From Methanolobus zinderi (GTDB lineage Archaea; Halobacteriota; Methanosarcinia; Methanosarcinales; Methanosarcinaceae), in NCBI RefSeq assembly GCF_013388255.1, contig NZ_CP058215.1, positions 2,533,332-2,597,331 of the forward strand: 64,000 nt of DNA, read 5' to 3'. A model generated the notes under the pieces. That model saw only the letters and a program-made list of their open reading frames with translations, had not been told where the DNA came from and did not search any database. Of the stretch, positions 53,840-63,557 are shown piece by piece; within the stretch, counting starts at the first letter, position 1, and every line of letters begins with the position of its first letter. The position numbers and the translations under genes are program-made.

Positions 53840-55729
53840 TCATTCCTCCAGAGTTGAAACATCCCCGGGATCCATGCCAAGCTCCTGTGCTTTGAGCACC
53901 CTGCGCATGATCTTTCCGCTGCGGGTCTTGGGAAGAGAGTCCACGAACTCTATTTCCGAAGGCATGGCGATGGGGCCCAGGTTCATCCTCACATGATACA
54001 GCAGATCAAGTTTCAGCTTCTCAGCGGGCTCGTAACCCATGCGGAGTATAATGAAAGCCTTGATGGAATCACCCTTGAGCGGATCAGGTTTTCCGATAAC
54101 TGCGGCTTCAGCAACCACCTCATGGGACACAAGGGCACTTTCCACTTCCGCACTGCCGATATTGTGCCCGGCTACGATCAGCACATCATCCGAACGTCCG
54201 AGTATCATGATATAGCCGTCCTCATCCTTTACCGCAAGGTCACCGGCTGCATAGTAGTTGTTGATGGAGTTCCAGTACTGGCGGTATCTCTCATCGTTGT
54301 TGTAAACGGTCCTCATCATGGACGGCCATGGTTCCTTTATTACCAGGAAACCGCCAGTCCCGGGAGGCACCGGCTCACCGTTCTCATCCACCACATCGGC
54401 AACTATTCCGGGTACGGGCCTGCCCGCAAATCCGGGCTTCATTGGCTCGCCCACCGCAGTTGTGAGCATATGCATACCCGTTTCGGTCTGCCACCAGGTA
54501 TCCAGTATCGGACACTTCTCCTTTCCGATTACACGGTAGTACCATTCGAAGGCCTCCGGATTGAGAGGTTCGCCCACAGAACCCAGTACCCGGAGGGAGC
54601 CCAGGTTATATTTGTTCGGCCACTCCTCACCCAGCTTCATGAACATGCGGATAGCCGTGGGTGCGGTGTAGAAGACCGTAACGTCAAACTCCTCGATCAT
54701 ATCCCACCAGACACCCGGATCCGGATAATCAGGTGTTGTCTCGGAGATCAGGATCGTAGCGCCCATTGCAAGCGGACCGTAGACTATGTAACTGTGACCT
54801 GTGATCCAGCCGGGGTCTGCAGTACACCACATAACATCCCCCTCTTTGAGGTCGAACATGTTTTTCGTGGTATAGTATGTGCCCACCATATATCCTCCGC
54901 AGGCATGGACAATTCCCTTTGCAGGACCTGTGGTACCACTTGTATAGAGAATGAAGAGAGGGTCTTCGGCATCCATGACCTCAGGCTCGCATTCCTTCTC
55001 CACGCCTTCCATGATCTCGTAGAAATCAACCTCGATCTCCGAGAAGAGCTCCATCTGTGGCTTCATCCTTCTGAGAACGACGATCTTCTCAACGCTTGAA
55101 GAACCTACTACGGCTTCGTCGACAATGGATTTCAGGTCCAGGCGTTTACCACGTCTGAGGCTTGCATCTGCTGTGACTACTATCTTTGCCTGTGCATCCT
55201 TTATCCTGGAGCGCAGGGCATTGGAGCCGAAACCTCCGAAGACGACACTGTGTACCGCACCTATACGGGCACATGCGAGCATTGCAATTATCTGCTCTGG
55301 AACAAGGGGCATATAGATACACACCCGGTCACCTCTTCCAACTCCCAGGGACTTGAGTCCGTTTGCAAACCTCATAACCTCACGGTAAAGCTGACGATAT
55401 GTTATCACCTGCTCTTCTCCGTCATCCCCAACCCATATGAGAGCTACCTTGTTCTTTCTCCCGTTGAACACATGCCGGTCCAGGCAATTGCAGGTAATGT
55501 TCATTTTGGCGTTGACGAACCATTTTGCATAAGGGTGCTCCCATTCTCTTACACGGTCCCATTTCTCAAACCATTCGAGTTCCTCCGCAACCTTCTCCCA
55601 GTGAGCCTCCGGGTCTTTTACGGATTCATCATAGGCCTTTTCATAATCCCCCATCCATGAGTCTTCCTTTACGGAAGGGTCCGGAAGGTAACTCTTTGTA
55701 TCCAGTTTGACATCAAAGTTATCAGACAT
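53840..55729 (-). CDS. acs: Acetyl-CoA synthetase (AMP-forming)
   Basis: It activates acetate to acetyl-CoA via acetyl-AMP. The 629-aa sequence has the P-loop [19 protein letters not shown], the WWQTETG adenylation motif, [15 protein letters not shown] hinge region and the acetylatable Lys in [13 protein letters not shown]. In methylotrophic methanogens this serves acetate assimilation rather than energy generation. GGAG lies seven bases before the ATG, and GATATATAAT (about 55756-55765) is the TATA box. T-rich sequence after the stop (minus strand, 53838-53815) is a likely terminator. Confidence 0.97.
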   Translation of the reverse strand: MSDNFDVKLDTKSYLPDPSVKEDSWMGDYEKAYDESVKDPEAHWEKVAEELEWFEKWDRVREWEHPYAKWFVNAKMNITCNCLDRHVFNGRKNKVALIWVGDDGEEQVITYRQLYREVMRFANGLKSLGVGRGDRVCIYMPLVPEQIIAMLACARIGAVHSVVFGGFGSNALRSRIKDAQAKIVVTADASLRRGKRLDLKSIVDEAVVGSSSVEKIVVLRRMKPQMELFSEIEVDFYEIMEGVEKECEPEVMDAEDPLFILYTSGTTGPAKGIVHACGGYMVGTYYTTKNMFDLKEGDVMWCTADPGWITGHSYIVYGPLAMGATILISETTPDYPDPGVWWDMIEEFDVTVFYTAPTAIRMFMKLGEEWPNKYNLGSLRVLGSVGEPLNPEAFEWYYRVIGKEKCPILDTWWQTETGMHMLTTAVGEPMKPGFAGRPVPGIVADVVDENGEPVPPGTGGFLVIKEPWPSMMRTVYNNDERYRQYWNSINNYYAAGDLAVKDEDGYIMILGRSDDVLIVAGHNIGSAEVESALVSHEVVAEAAVIGKPDPLKGDSIKAFIILRMGYEPAEKLKLDLLYHVRMNLGPIAMPSEIEFVDSLPKTRSGKIMRRVLKAQELGMDPGDVSTLEE

Positions 55730-56043
55730 TTACACTCCTTTCCTAACTATTAATGATTATATATCTCACAAGACCCGACCTTGTTTCAGGTCGATCGAAC
55801 TTAACTCAGAAACCACTCAACAAAGCCTGCATAGGAATGCATTTCAGCTCAATGTATTGTTATTGGTGGATACTGAAAAGGAAGAGATAATGAAACCAGA
55901 GGTTAATAGTTCCCATCCATCATGTATAATCATGATATTAGTATAAACCTATTTTGGTCATTGGATAAAAATTACACAGGATAGGCTCAGAAGAAAGTAA
56001 CTGAAATATAAAGAAAAGATAAGAAAAGACAGGAAAAAAGAGA
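55730..56043 (-). promoter_or_regulatory. acs upstream region with inverted repeat
   Basis: This 314-base gap holds the acs promoter at its left end. Just upstream of the TATA box lies CGACCT-TGTTTC-AGGTCG (55776-55793), a perfect 6-bp inverted repeat, a candidate operator. The right end (about 55995-56043), read on the minus strand, is a T/C-rich tract behind the NAC gene that could end its transcript. I see no gene in between. Confidence 0.4.
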
Positions 56044-56394
56044 TCAGGCTGAGAGTGCCAGTATGGCTTCCGCCAGGTCACCGTTGGCATTCTTCAGTGC
56101 TTCTCTTGCCTCGTCTTCTGAGACGCCGGTCTGTTCTGCTACCAGCCTTACATCGTCGTCAGGTACTTCAACTTCCCTGGCAACCTCTTCCGGGGTACCG
56201 ACTATCTGATAGGTATCCGTACCCTGTGCTGTCATGATGGATACGTTTGCATCATTGAACACAATGTCCTTATCAGGAGTTCTAATGATGACCTGTTCAA
56301 CATCGTTGACTTCTTTGATGTCTATACCCATCTGTTTCATCATTTGCTTGACTTTTGCAGGGTTCATTCCCCTGCCGCCGATTCCCGGAAACAT
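56044..56394 (-). CDS. nac: Nascent polypeptide-associated complex protein (archaeal NAC)
   Basis: The 116-aa homodimeric ribosome-exit chaperone has a NAC beta-barrel domain (about 28-75; [20 protein letters not shown]) and a C-terminal UBA domain (about 80-116; [20 protein letters not shown]). The short Met/Lys-rich start [12 protein letters not shown] is the ribosome-binding helix. ATG 56394 follows AAGGTGAT; upstream in-frame codons are not conserved. Confidence 0.95.
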   Translation of the reverse strand: MFPGIGGRGMNPAKVKQMMKQMGIDIKEVNDVEQVIIRTPDKDIVFNDANVSIMTAQGTDTYQIVGTPEEVAREVEVPDDDVRLVAEQTGVSEDEAREALKNANGDLAEAILALSA

Positions 56395-56459
56395 ATAATC
56401 ACCTTGTAGCAATAATTGAATTTTACTATTTAAGTATTCTTATGCTCTTCTGACTGTGC

Positions 56460-56786
56460 TTAAGAGCAACCGCCACCACATGATCCGCATGCGTTTGCTG
56501 AAGAAGAGTTATCGATAACGAAACCCTTGCCCTGTGGTCCGTCCACATAGTCAATGGTTGCGGAGGAGAGACCTTCCACGTCATTCTTGTTCATAACGAT
56601 CTTAAGGCCGTTTACTTCCTCAGTAACGTCTTCTTCTTCGCTGATCTCATTTTCCAGTGACATTCCGTACTGAACACCACAGCAGCTCATTCCTGCTATG
56701 AATATCCTTAATGAATGGTCCTGTTTGTCCTGCTCCTCGAGCAATGATTTTAATTCTGCTGCTGCTTTCTCACTTACTTCTACCAT
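56460..56786 (-). CDS. IscA/HesB-like Fe-S assembly protein
   Basis: The 108-aa A-type carrier fold contains SEKAAAELKSLLEEQ, the metal-binding Cys near residue 34-35 (GMSCCGVQYGMSL) and YVDGPQGKGFVIDN followed by the tail ACGSCGGGC. The tail keeps the Cys pair of the family, while the double Cys at GMSCCG differs from the single Cys of classic IscA and is typical of the archaeal branch. Ribosome site GAGGAA. Single gene between nac and the next protein. Confidence 0.88.
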   Translation of the reverse strand: MVEVSEKAAAELKSLLEEQDKQDHSLRIFIAGMSCCGVQYGMSLENEISEEEDVTEEVNGLKIVMNKNDVEGLSSATIDYVDGPQGKGFVIDNSSSANACGSCGGGCS

Positions 56787-56905
56787 ATTTATTCCTCTTT
56801 GTCTATACCACAAGGTGATTTAAGCCGGTAATCCCTTATATGGGTTTTTGATATATAAAATATTCGCACATGTACGAACGAATATCTGAAGTCTTGAAAG
56901 GACGA

Positions 56906-58075
56906 TTATACGAACTCTGCATCATCATCCACAGGATTTCGCAACACTTCCGAATTGTAAGCATTTATCTCAACGGAATTGCGAGGTCCTTTGACCTCCC
57001 ATACGGGTACATAGACCAGCTGTACATTTAGCTCGATATCATCGGGTGCAGGCTTAAATCTCTTGTGCTCGGATATGATCGCCTCGCCCTGGGTGGCATC
57101 AAAGCGCAGGTCCTTTGTGTGCTCGTCGATAATGCCATCAAGAAGCTCCTTTTTCGCTTCCTCCTCAACTGTCTGAGGGTGCTTTACCTCATAACGTACA
57201 TCCGGAATTGCAACCGTCTCACGCACATCATGCAGTGATATCTGTTCGTTGTTACCATTCAGAGCATTCACACAACCCGAACCTTCGCCTGATATATCCA
57301 CTATCTTGGACCTGTACCTCTGCTCGGTACTAAGGTTATAGTCATATTTCCAGAAAGGCACAAGTTTGAGCATTATGTCCTTATAATCATAGACATAGGA
57401 CCTTGCGGTAGAGATGGCATGTTCCTTTGTCATATTCACAGGAACAGCCTTAAGGTTGAGTAATATGCTGTCTGCCGGCAGAGCTTTTTCTGGAACTTCG
57501 GTCTGCTGACTTTGCTCCCTGACAGGAGCACTGGCTATTACCGGCTCACGTGAAGGCTCAGAATAGCGTGAAAGAACGGAGCCTTCAGATGCAGGTGCAG
57601 GTTCTTCTGCCTTGTAAGCTGTACCGTTCCCGAAAATAGATTCGATAGCCACCTTTGCAATCTCATCGGCACTCTGAGGAGTGACAGTTTTTGCAATGGG
57701 CGCTGCAGCAACCACTCTTTTCCTGGCAGGACTGTCCAGCAGGTCCAGATCCATGGCATTGCCTTCAATATCAGCCACAACAGCCCTGCCTATCTGCAGG
57801 GACATGTCATCACGATCCCATACCTTCAGGCCTGCTTCTTCAGCATATTGAAGCATATCAGCGTCTGTCCTGTCTGTTATAATGTACAATCCCTCGCCAT
57901 CTGTCATCTGGTTGGCAAAGTTCTTTATCTCCACCGAATCCGGATTTGAAGATAATTTGACGTACGTTCTCTGACCGTTCTTCTCAGCGATAAAATCATG
58001 CTTATGAGAATCCGTAACACTGTAACCAGCCGAGGAGAATATATCCCTCAAGATGCGCACTAAATCTTGTTTCAT
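56906..58075 (-). CDS. Protein with restriction-endonuclease-like N-terminal domain
   Basis: Residues 1-105 of the 389-aa protein look like the small Mrr/restriction-endonuclease-like fold (LRDIFSSAGY, HDFIAEKNGQRTYVKLSSNP, YIITDRTDADMLQYAEEAGL), probably a nucleic-acid binding module. The catalytic D-E-K set is not obvious. A Pro/Ala/Glu-rich linker (about 150-210) leads to a C-terminal domain of about 180 aa (KAVPVNMTKEHAISTARSYV) that I do not recognise. No signal or membrane segment. The start at 58075 removes a hydrophobic non-conserved extension. Related proteins seem common in Methanosarcinales, function unknown. Confidence 0.65.
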   Translation of the reverse strand: MKQDLVRILRDIFSSAGYSVTDSHKHDFIAEKNGQRTYVKLSSNPDSVEIKNFANQMTDGEGLYIITDRTDADMLQYAEEAGLKVWDRDDMSLQIGRAVVADIEGNAMDLDLLDSPARKRVVAAAPIAKTVTPQSADEIAKVAIESIFGNGTAYKAEEPAPASEGSVLSRYSEPSREPVIASAPVREQSQQTEVPEKALPADSILLNLKAVPVNMTKEHAISTARSYVYDYKDIMLKLVPFWKYDYNLSTEQRYRSKIVDISGEGSGCVNALNGNNEQISLHDVRETVAIPDVRYEVKHPQTVEEEAKKELLDGIIDEHTKDLRFDATQGEAIISEHKRFKPAPDDIELNVQLVYVPVWEVKGPRNSVEINAYNSEVLRNPVDDDAEFV

Positions 58076-58180
58076 GAAAATCAGTATCCCCTGTTTTGCA
58101 CAAATAAAATAGCCGTCATAAAATAAAAAGATAAGCAATAAACCTATCTGTTAAAAAAAATAAAATCTGCAGGGTCCTTT

Positions 58181-58945
58181 TCAGAGTACCCGTGTAGTGG
58201 TTTCAAGCTCAATTCCCTTGTTAGTGATAATGTATGATATCGTCCTGTTGGGAACGATCATCCCGCGCATCTTCCGGATCATGATGGTGCGCTCGATCTC
58301 ACTGCCGCGTTCCTTGAGCCTGAACTCGATGACACCGTCACATATGTGCTTGAGATTGTTCTCGGTAATTGCATCATGCATGCCGCTGGTCATGAGTATG
58401 AGCTGGATGGCTCCCGTTGCCTTGCCAACGGAAGATACTATCTCTATGGCCTCCACGACAGTATTGAGATCATATGCACGCAGGAAATAGGAGATCGAAT
58501 CGACCACACCACGGTACTTGTTCTCTCTTTTGTACATGACCGTGGATTTGAGCAGGTTCAGGGAATCAGTCCCTTTTTTCAGGAAATCCTTTGCAGAAAG
58601 ATTACTTGTGAACTCTTTGGGAAGCACATTGTAGAACCTGGGACCGTAAGCATCGATAAACTGGAGACTGCCGTTCTCGATGTGCTTTCCTACTTCCCAT
58701 TTGTGATCCTCCATTTCATGAATGATCTCGGATACGGGGTGTTCTGAAGAGAAATAATAGACATCCTCATTGTTCAGGAGCCCTCCGTAGACGAACTGCT
58801 TTGCGAACATCTCCGAATTTGCTCCAGGCTCTCCCAGTGCAAGTATTGTCGTGCCTGGAGGAACACCTCCTCCAAGCTGTACATCCAATCCGCTTATACC
58901 GGTGGGAATACGATATCCTCCGGTTCCATCGAAACTATAATCCAT
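58181..58945 (-). CDS. RecA/KaiC-like protein with degenerate Walker A
   Basis: The 254-aa RecA-fold protein of the RadA55/KaiC group has TGISGLDVQLGGGVPPGTTI, the usual entry to the P-loop. The loop itself reads GEPGANSE (residues 38-45) instead of GxxGxGKT, so the catalytic Lys is missing. The remaining core (FSSEHPVSEI, GVVDSISYFLRAYD as Walker B region) is intact, and the C-terminus has MIRKMRGMIVPNRTISYII. A signalling or scaffolding role is more likely than ATP hydrolysis. GAGGGTG precedes the ATG. Confidence 0.78.
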   Translation of the reverse strand: MDYSFDGTGGYRIPTGISGLDVQLGGGVPPGTTILALGEPGANSEMFAKQFVYGGLLNNEDVYYFSSEHPVSEIIHEMEDHKWEVGKHIENGSLQFIDAYGPRFYNVLPKEFTSNLSAKDFLKKGTDSLNLLKSTVMYKRENKYRGVVDSISYFLRAYDLNTVVEAIEIVSSVGKATGAIQLILMTSGMHDAITENNLKHICDGVIEFRLKERGSEIERTIMIRKMRGMIVPNRTISYIITNKGIELETTTRVL

Positions 58946-59093
58946 GTTTTCACCCTCTGTAAATGTAATCGGTAAACTTACATCTATAATTATGTAGTAA
59001 TTATATTTATATTGATAGATAATAGACTTTTATAGTATATATCAATTAGTGATTGCTGTTAATTAAAAATCTTAAGAGAACACCGGTGACACC

Positions 59094-59459
59094 ATGATAG
59101 ATCTGGATGAGCTGAAGTATGATGATAATGGCCTGATACAGGCAATTGCGCAGGACAATGATACAAAAGAAGTGCTTATGTCCGCTTTTATGAACAGGGA
59201 AGCACTCGAGAAGACCATTGAGACAGGAATAGTCCACTACTGGAGCCGCAGCCGTGGCAAACTCTGGAAAAAAGGAGAGAGCTCCGGCCATATGCAGGAT
59301 GTAAAAGCAATCTACATCGACTGCGACATGGATGCGGTCCTGATCATGGTCGAGCAGGAAGGCGGCGCATGCCACACAGGCTACAGATCATGTTTTTACC
59401 GCACGATCGAAGGAGATGTAACAGGGAAGAAAATATTTGACCCTGAAGACGTGTACTGA
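59094..59459 (+). CDS. hisI: Phosphoribosyl-AMP cyclohydrolase
   Basis: The third step of histidine synthesis: a zinc enzyme opening the adenine ring of PR-AMP. The 121-aa monofunctional form has [28 protein letters not shown] (Mg-binding Asp) and the zinc Cys region [14 protein letters not shown]. It lies away from the hisGAB genes at 28.5-30.7 kb. The ATG at 59094 follows GGTGACACC. Confidence 0.95.
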   Translation: MIDLDELKYDDNGLIQAIAQDNDTKEVLMSAFMNREALEKTIETGIVHYWSRSRGKLWKKGESSGHMQDVKAIYIDCDMDAVLIMVEQEGGACHTGYRSCFYRTIEGDVTGKKIFDPEDVY

Positions 59460-59557
59460 TATTTTTGATGCGGCCCGGGAAAATATCTACCGGTGGTGCC
59501 ACTACCGGCTTACCGGGGTCGCAACTGAATTATAGAATCCACTTCATAGAGCTCATT

Positions 59558-61408
59558 ATGATAGAAGGTAGCAAGGACGGACAGAAAGTCGTCCCTGATA
59601 CGAGTTCAGTTATAGATGCGATCATTTCTGAAGGCGTGAAAAGGGGAGATTTCAAGGGTTCCAGTATAGTTATTCCCGAAGCCGTGGTGGCGGAGCTTGA
59701 AGCACAGGCAAACCGCGGACTTGAGATCGGGTTCGAGGGACTCGAGGAGTTGCAGAGACTGCAGGATCTGGCAAACGAGAACAGGATCAAGCTTTTCTTC
59801 CATGGTAAAAGACCGAACCTCGACCAGGTAAAACTTGCCAGGGGTGGGGAGATCGATTCCCTGATACGTGAAACGGCAATCGAGCTTGGAGCGAAGTTCA
59901 TTACAGGTGACAGGATACAGTCCATGGTCGCAAAGGCTATGGGCATAGATGTGGAATTTGTCAAGCCCGAACCAAAGGACCCGGAGCCCCTGAGCATAGA
60001 GAAGTTCTTCACACCGGATACCATGTCGGTCCACCTTAAGAACAGAGTCCCTCCCATGGCAAAGAAAGGCTCCATAGGGGACGTAAGATACGTCAAGATA
60101 GGCGATGTACCCAGCACTTACGGAGAACTGAAGGATATGTCAAGAGAGCTGCTTGACAGGGCACGCTCGGACCATAACTCTTTCTTCGAGCTCTCCTTCA
60201 GCGGGGCATCGGTATTGCAGATAGGCAATATGAGAATAGCCATTGCAAATCCCCCGTTCTCCGATGATTTCGAAATAACCGCAGTGCGTCCTGTGGCATC
60301 GGTATCACTGGAACAGTACCGCCTGAGCGATAAGCTCAAGGAGAGAATACGCGACCAGAGAGGAATTCTTATCTCAGGACCTCCCGGTGCAGGAAAATCC
60401 ACTTTTGCCGCTGGTGTGGCAACTTACCTGAACAATAAGGGATTTGTTGTCAAGACCATGGAATCCCCCAGGGACCTGCAGGTACCGAACGAGATAACCC
60501 AGTATGCACCCCTTGATGACAGCCTGGAGAACACCGCGGACGTGCTCCTGCTTGTACGCCCGGACTATACGATCTACGATGAGGTACGCAAGACAAAGGA
60601 CTTTGAGATATTCTCGGACATGAGGCTTGCAGGTGTTGGAATGATAGGAGTCGTGCATGCCAACCGGGCCGTGGATGCTATCCAGAGACTTATCGGCAGG
60701 GTTGAGCTTGGTGTGATACCCCAGGTCGTTGATACTGTGATCTTCATCGATAAAGGAGAGGTTGCCAAGGTGCAGATCCTCCAGTTCACCGTGAAAGTGC
60801 CAGCAGGCATGATGGAGCAGGATCTTGCAAGACCCGTCATCCTGATATCGGACTTTGAGACAGGAAAGAGCGAGTTCGAGATATACACATACGGCGAGCA
60901 GGTCGTTGTGATGCCCCTGGGAGAGGAGCAGGAGAGAAAACCATCCTGGAAACTTGCAGAGGGAGAGGTTCAGGAAGTGCTGGAGGACTATGCCAGCGGT
61001 CCCGTCAGCGTAGAGATGGTCTCGGACAGCCGGGCGCTGGTCAAGGTACGTGAAAAGGACCTGCCCCGCATTATAGGCAAGGGCGGCAGCACCATTGATG
61101 ACATCGAGAGGATGCTAGGTATCCACATTGACGTACGCAGGTCCGATGAGAAGGAGCAAAAGAAGCAGGGTGAAGAAAAGGAGATTAAGCCCCAGCGACC
61201 CATTATAGAGCGTACCGACAGGCACGTGATCCTCAATGTTCCCGAACTGGCGGCACAGGATGTGGAAATATACGCAGGGGACAGGTTCCTGTTCTCGGCA
61301 ACCGTGGGACGTCATGGTGATATCAAGGTCAGGAACGATTCCACTGTAGCAGAAAGTGTGCTGGATGCGGTTGAGGAAGGCGAGACCGTGACAGTGCATA
61401 TGATGTGA
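59558..61408 (+). CDS. PIN-ATPase-KH protein (archaeal PilT/VapC-family ATPase)
   Basis: The 616 aa comprise an N-terminal PIN nuclease domain (VVPDTSSVIDAIISEG, EAVVAELEAQANRG, FITGDRIQSMVAKA with acidic catalytic residues), a central PilT/VirB11-like ATPase (Walker A SGPPGAGKST; VGMIGVVHANRAVDAIQRL) and a C-terminal KH RNA-binding domain (LPRIIGKGGSTIDDIERMLG). This three-domain protein is conserved in Euryarchaeota and suspected in RNA processing. ATG 59558 is chosen because family members start just before PDTS; a TTG at 59465 is also open. AATTATAGAATC near 59528 lies about 25 bases upstream. Confidence 0.92.
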   Translation: MIEGSKDGQKVVPDTSSVIDAIISEGVKRGDFKGSSIVIPEAVVAELEAQANRGLEIGFEGLEELQRLQDLANENRIKLFFHGKRPNLDQVKLARGGEIDSLIRETAIELGAKFITGDRIQSMVAKAMGIDVEFVKPEPKDPEPLSIEKFFTPDTMSVHLKNRVPPMAKKGSIGDVRYVKIGDVPSTYGELKDMSRELLDRARSDHNSFFELSFSGASVLQIGNMRIAIANPPFSDDFEITAVRPVASVSLEQYRLSDKLKERIRDQRGILISGPPGAGKSTFAAGVATYLNNKGFVVKTMESPRDLQVPNEITQYAPLDDSLENTADVLLLVRPDYTIYDEVRKTKDFEIFSDMRLAGVGMIGVVHANRAVDAIQRLIGRVELGVIPQVVDTVIFIDKGEVAKVQILQFTVKVPAGMMEQDLARPVILISDFETGKSEFEIYTYGEQVVVMPLGEEQERKPSWKLAEGEVQEVLEDYASGPVSVEMVSDSRALVKVREKDLPRIIGKGGSTIDDIERMLGIHIDVRRSDEKEQKKQGEEKEIKPQRPIIERTDRHVILNVPELAAQDVEIYAGDRFLFSATVGRHGDIKVRNDSTVAESVLDAVEEGETVTVHMM

Positions 61409-61433
61409 ACTTTTGGATTTTGGTTATCTGCCC

Positions 61434-61464
61434 GGCCTGAAGGCCAGGATGGTTTTTCTTTTTT
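61434..61464 (+). terminator. Terminator behind the PIN-KH gene
   Basis: GGCC-TGAA-GGCC (61434-61445) forms a tight hairpin. After seven bases it is followed by TTTTT-C-TTTTTT (61453-61464). It lies 26 bases after the stop codon. Confidence 0.65.
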
Positions 61465-61557
61465 GATGCATTTCAGATTAGTGATAGAAAATTCCAGTGA
61501 GAGAATAAGAATTAAGCATCGTGCTCCAGGCTTATGACACAAATCAAAGGATTCTAC

Positions 61558-61980
61558 TCAGGAGTTTCTGTTTAGGTACTGTGCTATGTACTTTGCAAAT
61601 TCATCGAAATCCTCCAGCCTTTCTGTCAGGAACATATGAAGGATATCGATATTCACTTCTTCATACATATGAACAAGAACATTCCTGAATCCTGCTGCCT
61701 GGGCGAATTCTTTTGCAAAATCCTCGGGAATTATCCCATTCCTCCCCAATATTAGAAATACACTTCTGTAAATCTCAGGCCTTTCGAATCCTTCTCTGGA
61801 AATTATCATCTCGCCGATGTCTATCGCACTTTCAATTGCTAGCTGGAAGTTACGCTCAACAGCACTACGAAGCTCGTAATTATCCTCAAGCTCGGAGCTG
61901 TCTGCATCCACGGATCCAAGATAGCTGACACACTTCTGCATGAAATCAAGTTTCCTTTGTATTCTGTCCCCGTAGTGCAT
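61558..61980 (-). CDS. hepT: HepT-like HEPN ribonuclease toxin
   Basis: The 140-aa all-helical DUF86/HEPN protein contains the active-site motif RNVLVHMY (R99-x4-H104-x-Y106, the RX4HXY box). HepT toxins cleave RNA or tRNA ends and are neutralised by their partner MntA, which AMPylates the Tyr. Its ATG overlaps the mntA stop codon by one base (TAATG), so the antitoxin is translated first, as usual for this pair. Confidence 0.9.
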   Translation of the reverse strand: MHYGDRIQRKLDFMQKCVSYLGSVDADSSELEDNYELRSAVERNFQLAIESAIDIGEMIISREGFERPEIYRSVFLILGRNGIIPEDFAKEFAQAAGFRNVLVHMYEEVNIDILHMFLTERLEDFDEFAKYIAQYLNRNS

Positions 61981-62426
61981 TATGCCAGCCCCTTTTCCAG
62001 AATCCTTTCCAGTCTGTGCCGGTTCATGCGGTCCTCGTAATATTTCCAGTCAAGGTACACGGACATGATACTCTGCTCTACATCCACCTTCAGATCACTG
62101 TCCCTTTCAAACACCAGAACATTGGGCCGGATTATCTCAAAGCTGAGTACCGGAGGTGTATCGTTGAGCACTTGCAGGTCGATCCTATCGGTTCTGAGAA
62201 GATCACATAAACCTGCAATCTGTTCAAGACGCTTTTTGTTCCTCTGGACTTTCGTCAGCCCGCGGGACAGGTAAATGCCTATGTCAATGTCACTCAAAGC
62301 GGTGGATTTACCCTCTGCCACCGAGCCAAAAAGATAGGCAAGCTCAACACATTCCTCTTTACTGAAAAACTCTCTGAGGATAGGCAGGAGTTGTTCTTTT
62401 GACGGAATCGGGGTTTTTGAATCCAT
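61980..62426 (-). CDS. mntA: MntA-like nucleotidyltransferase antitoxin
   Basis: The 148-aa minimal nucleotidyltransferase has LFGSVAEGKSTALSDIDIGI, the GSx10DxD motif with both metal-binding Asp, and a further acidic residue in RIDLQVLN. It transfers AMP to the HepT Tyr and so blocks the toxin. The C-terminal helix is basic. ATG 62426 is used; ATG 62432 two codons upstream is equally possible. AAAATATTTAAAAA at about 62445-62459 is the likely TATA box, making the mRNA leaderless. Confidence 0.9.
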   Translation of the reverse strand: MDSKTPIPSKEQLLPILREFFSKEECVELAYLFGSVAEGKSTALSDIDIGIYLSRGLTKVQRNKKRLEQIAGLCDLLRTDRIDLQVLNDTPPVLSFEIIRPNVLVFERDSDLKVDVEQSIMSVYLDWKYYEDRMNRHRLERILEKGLA

Positions 62427-62477
62427 GGGCATCGATGCTTTGAGGTTTTTAAATATTTTGTATGTGCCAATGAGCAA

Positions 62478-62861
62478 TTAAGATTTGTCCCTCCAAGAGA
62501 AGGAACAACGTAACCATCCGCCGAAGGCGGCACATTCCTTCACAATGTACTGAAGACCATTGCATTTATTTCAGCAGGATTTCCACAGAGTGTGGTCAAT
62601 GTAAATTTTTGAGATATACGTGGCTTCCTTTTGTTCCACTACCAAGAAACTAGGTTTCACCCGGATTTCGATGAACTTCTGGCAGGAAATTACTGATAGT
62701 CCATGCAATAAAAAATATTCCTTTTGAACTTTAGTGAACAGTAGCTTGCATTAATGTCCCTCCACTAGTTCAGCAGCAAAGGGTCGTGCCGCCTGCGGCG
62801 GGTGGTTGTGTGCTATCAGTTCTCCAATCGTTCTTACAGTAAATAAGTGATCAAATAGCTC
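62478..62861. repeat. Gene-free stretch with inverted GC hairpins and remnant motifs
   Basis: No gene is visible. CCGCCGAAGGCGGCAC (62518-62533) recurs inverted at 62786-62801 with one change, and each copy is itself a hairpin. GTCCCTCCA occurs twice in direct orientation. TGTGGTCAAT (62596-62605) and CCTTTTGAACTTTAGTGAA (62720-62738) also occur, the latter with one change, around the palindrome and recombinase remnant at 23.0 kb. It looks like debris of a mobile element. Confidence 0.5.
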
Positions 62862-63419
62862 CTACGCCTTTTCCAGCACCGCCGCCCTGTCAGGAAAACG
62901 CCCCGGCCTGTCCGCAACCCTAAGCCCGGCATCGCCGGCTATCCTGAGGCTCTCCTCGAATTCCCTTTTGGAAACATGGAAGGGCGGCTCCTCCATGTAT
63001 ATGCGGCCACCGTCTTTGAGCACGGATACCAGTTCACTGAAGAACGATTCCTTGTCCGGCAGCTCATGTACCACATAGAAGAGGAAGACAAGATCAAAGC
63101 TTCCGGATACGCCAATCCTGTCCTCGGTGCACTGATGCAGCTCGACGTTCTGCTCGATCTCAGACCCCCGGATCTTTTCCCTTATCTGCTCAAGCATGCC
63201 TTCCTGCAGGTCAACGGCCACCACCTTACCGCTGTTGCCGACCATCCAGGCCAGATCAAGGGTAAAGAAACCCGGACCGCAGCCAACCTCCAGCACATCC
63301 ATACCCTCCCTGACATAAGGGGCAAGTATCTTCTGCGGATTCTGCAGCCATTTCCTGATTCTGTTATCAAGGCTGCCGGATAGTTGTACGGGACACACAT
63401 GGGTATTTCTTGAAGTCAT
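62862..63419 (-). CDS. Class I SAM-dependent methyltransferase
   Basis: The 185-aa methyltransferase domain has motif I VLEVGCGPGFFTLDLA, the acidic post-motif VVAVDLQEGMLEQI and motif IV region FDLVFLFYVVHELPDKESFF, followed by LKDGGRIYMEEP. It is UbiE/Methyltransf_11-like. There is no extra domain and no substrate clue. ATG 63419 is preceded by GGAG at a good distance; the GTG five codons upstream would overlap that ribosome site. GC-richer than the flanking gaps. Confidence 0.88.
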   Translation of the reverse strand: MTSRNTHVCPVQLSGSLDNRIRKWLQNPQKILAPYVREGMDVLEVGCGPGFFTLDLAWMVGNSGKVVAVDLQEGMLEQIREKIRGSEIEQNVELHQCTEDRIGVSGSFDLVFLFYVVHELPDKESFFSELVSVLKDGGRIYMEEPPFHVSKREFEESLRIAGDAGLRVADRPGRFPDRAAVLEKA

Positions 63420-63557
63420 TGCTACACGCTCCACTAAATTAGGTTACATTTTAGAATATTGTTTATTGTAGAGATATCATCTAAAAGTAGATTAATTTGC
63501 CGAAAAAGATCTGTTGTGGAAAGGTGGGGGGACTACATAAAATATAGGTGTTTGTGG

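Noticed and set aside
53993-55099. Plus-strand reading frame of 368 codons opposite acs
   Set aside because: The minus strand encodes an unmistakable acetyl-CoA synthetase; the antisense frame has no recognisable motif.
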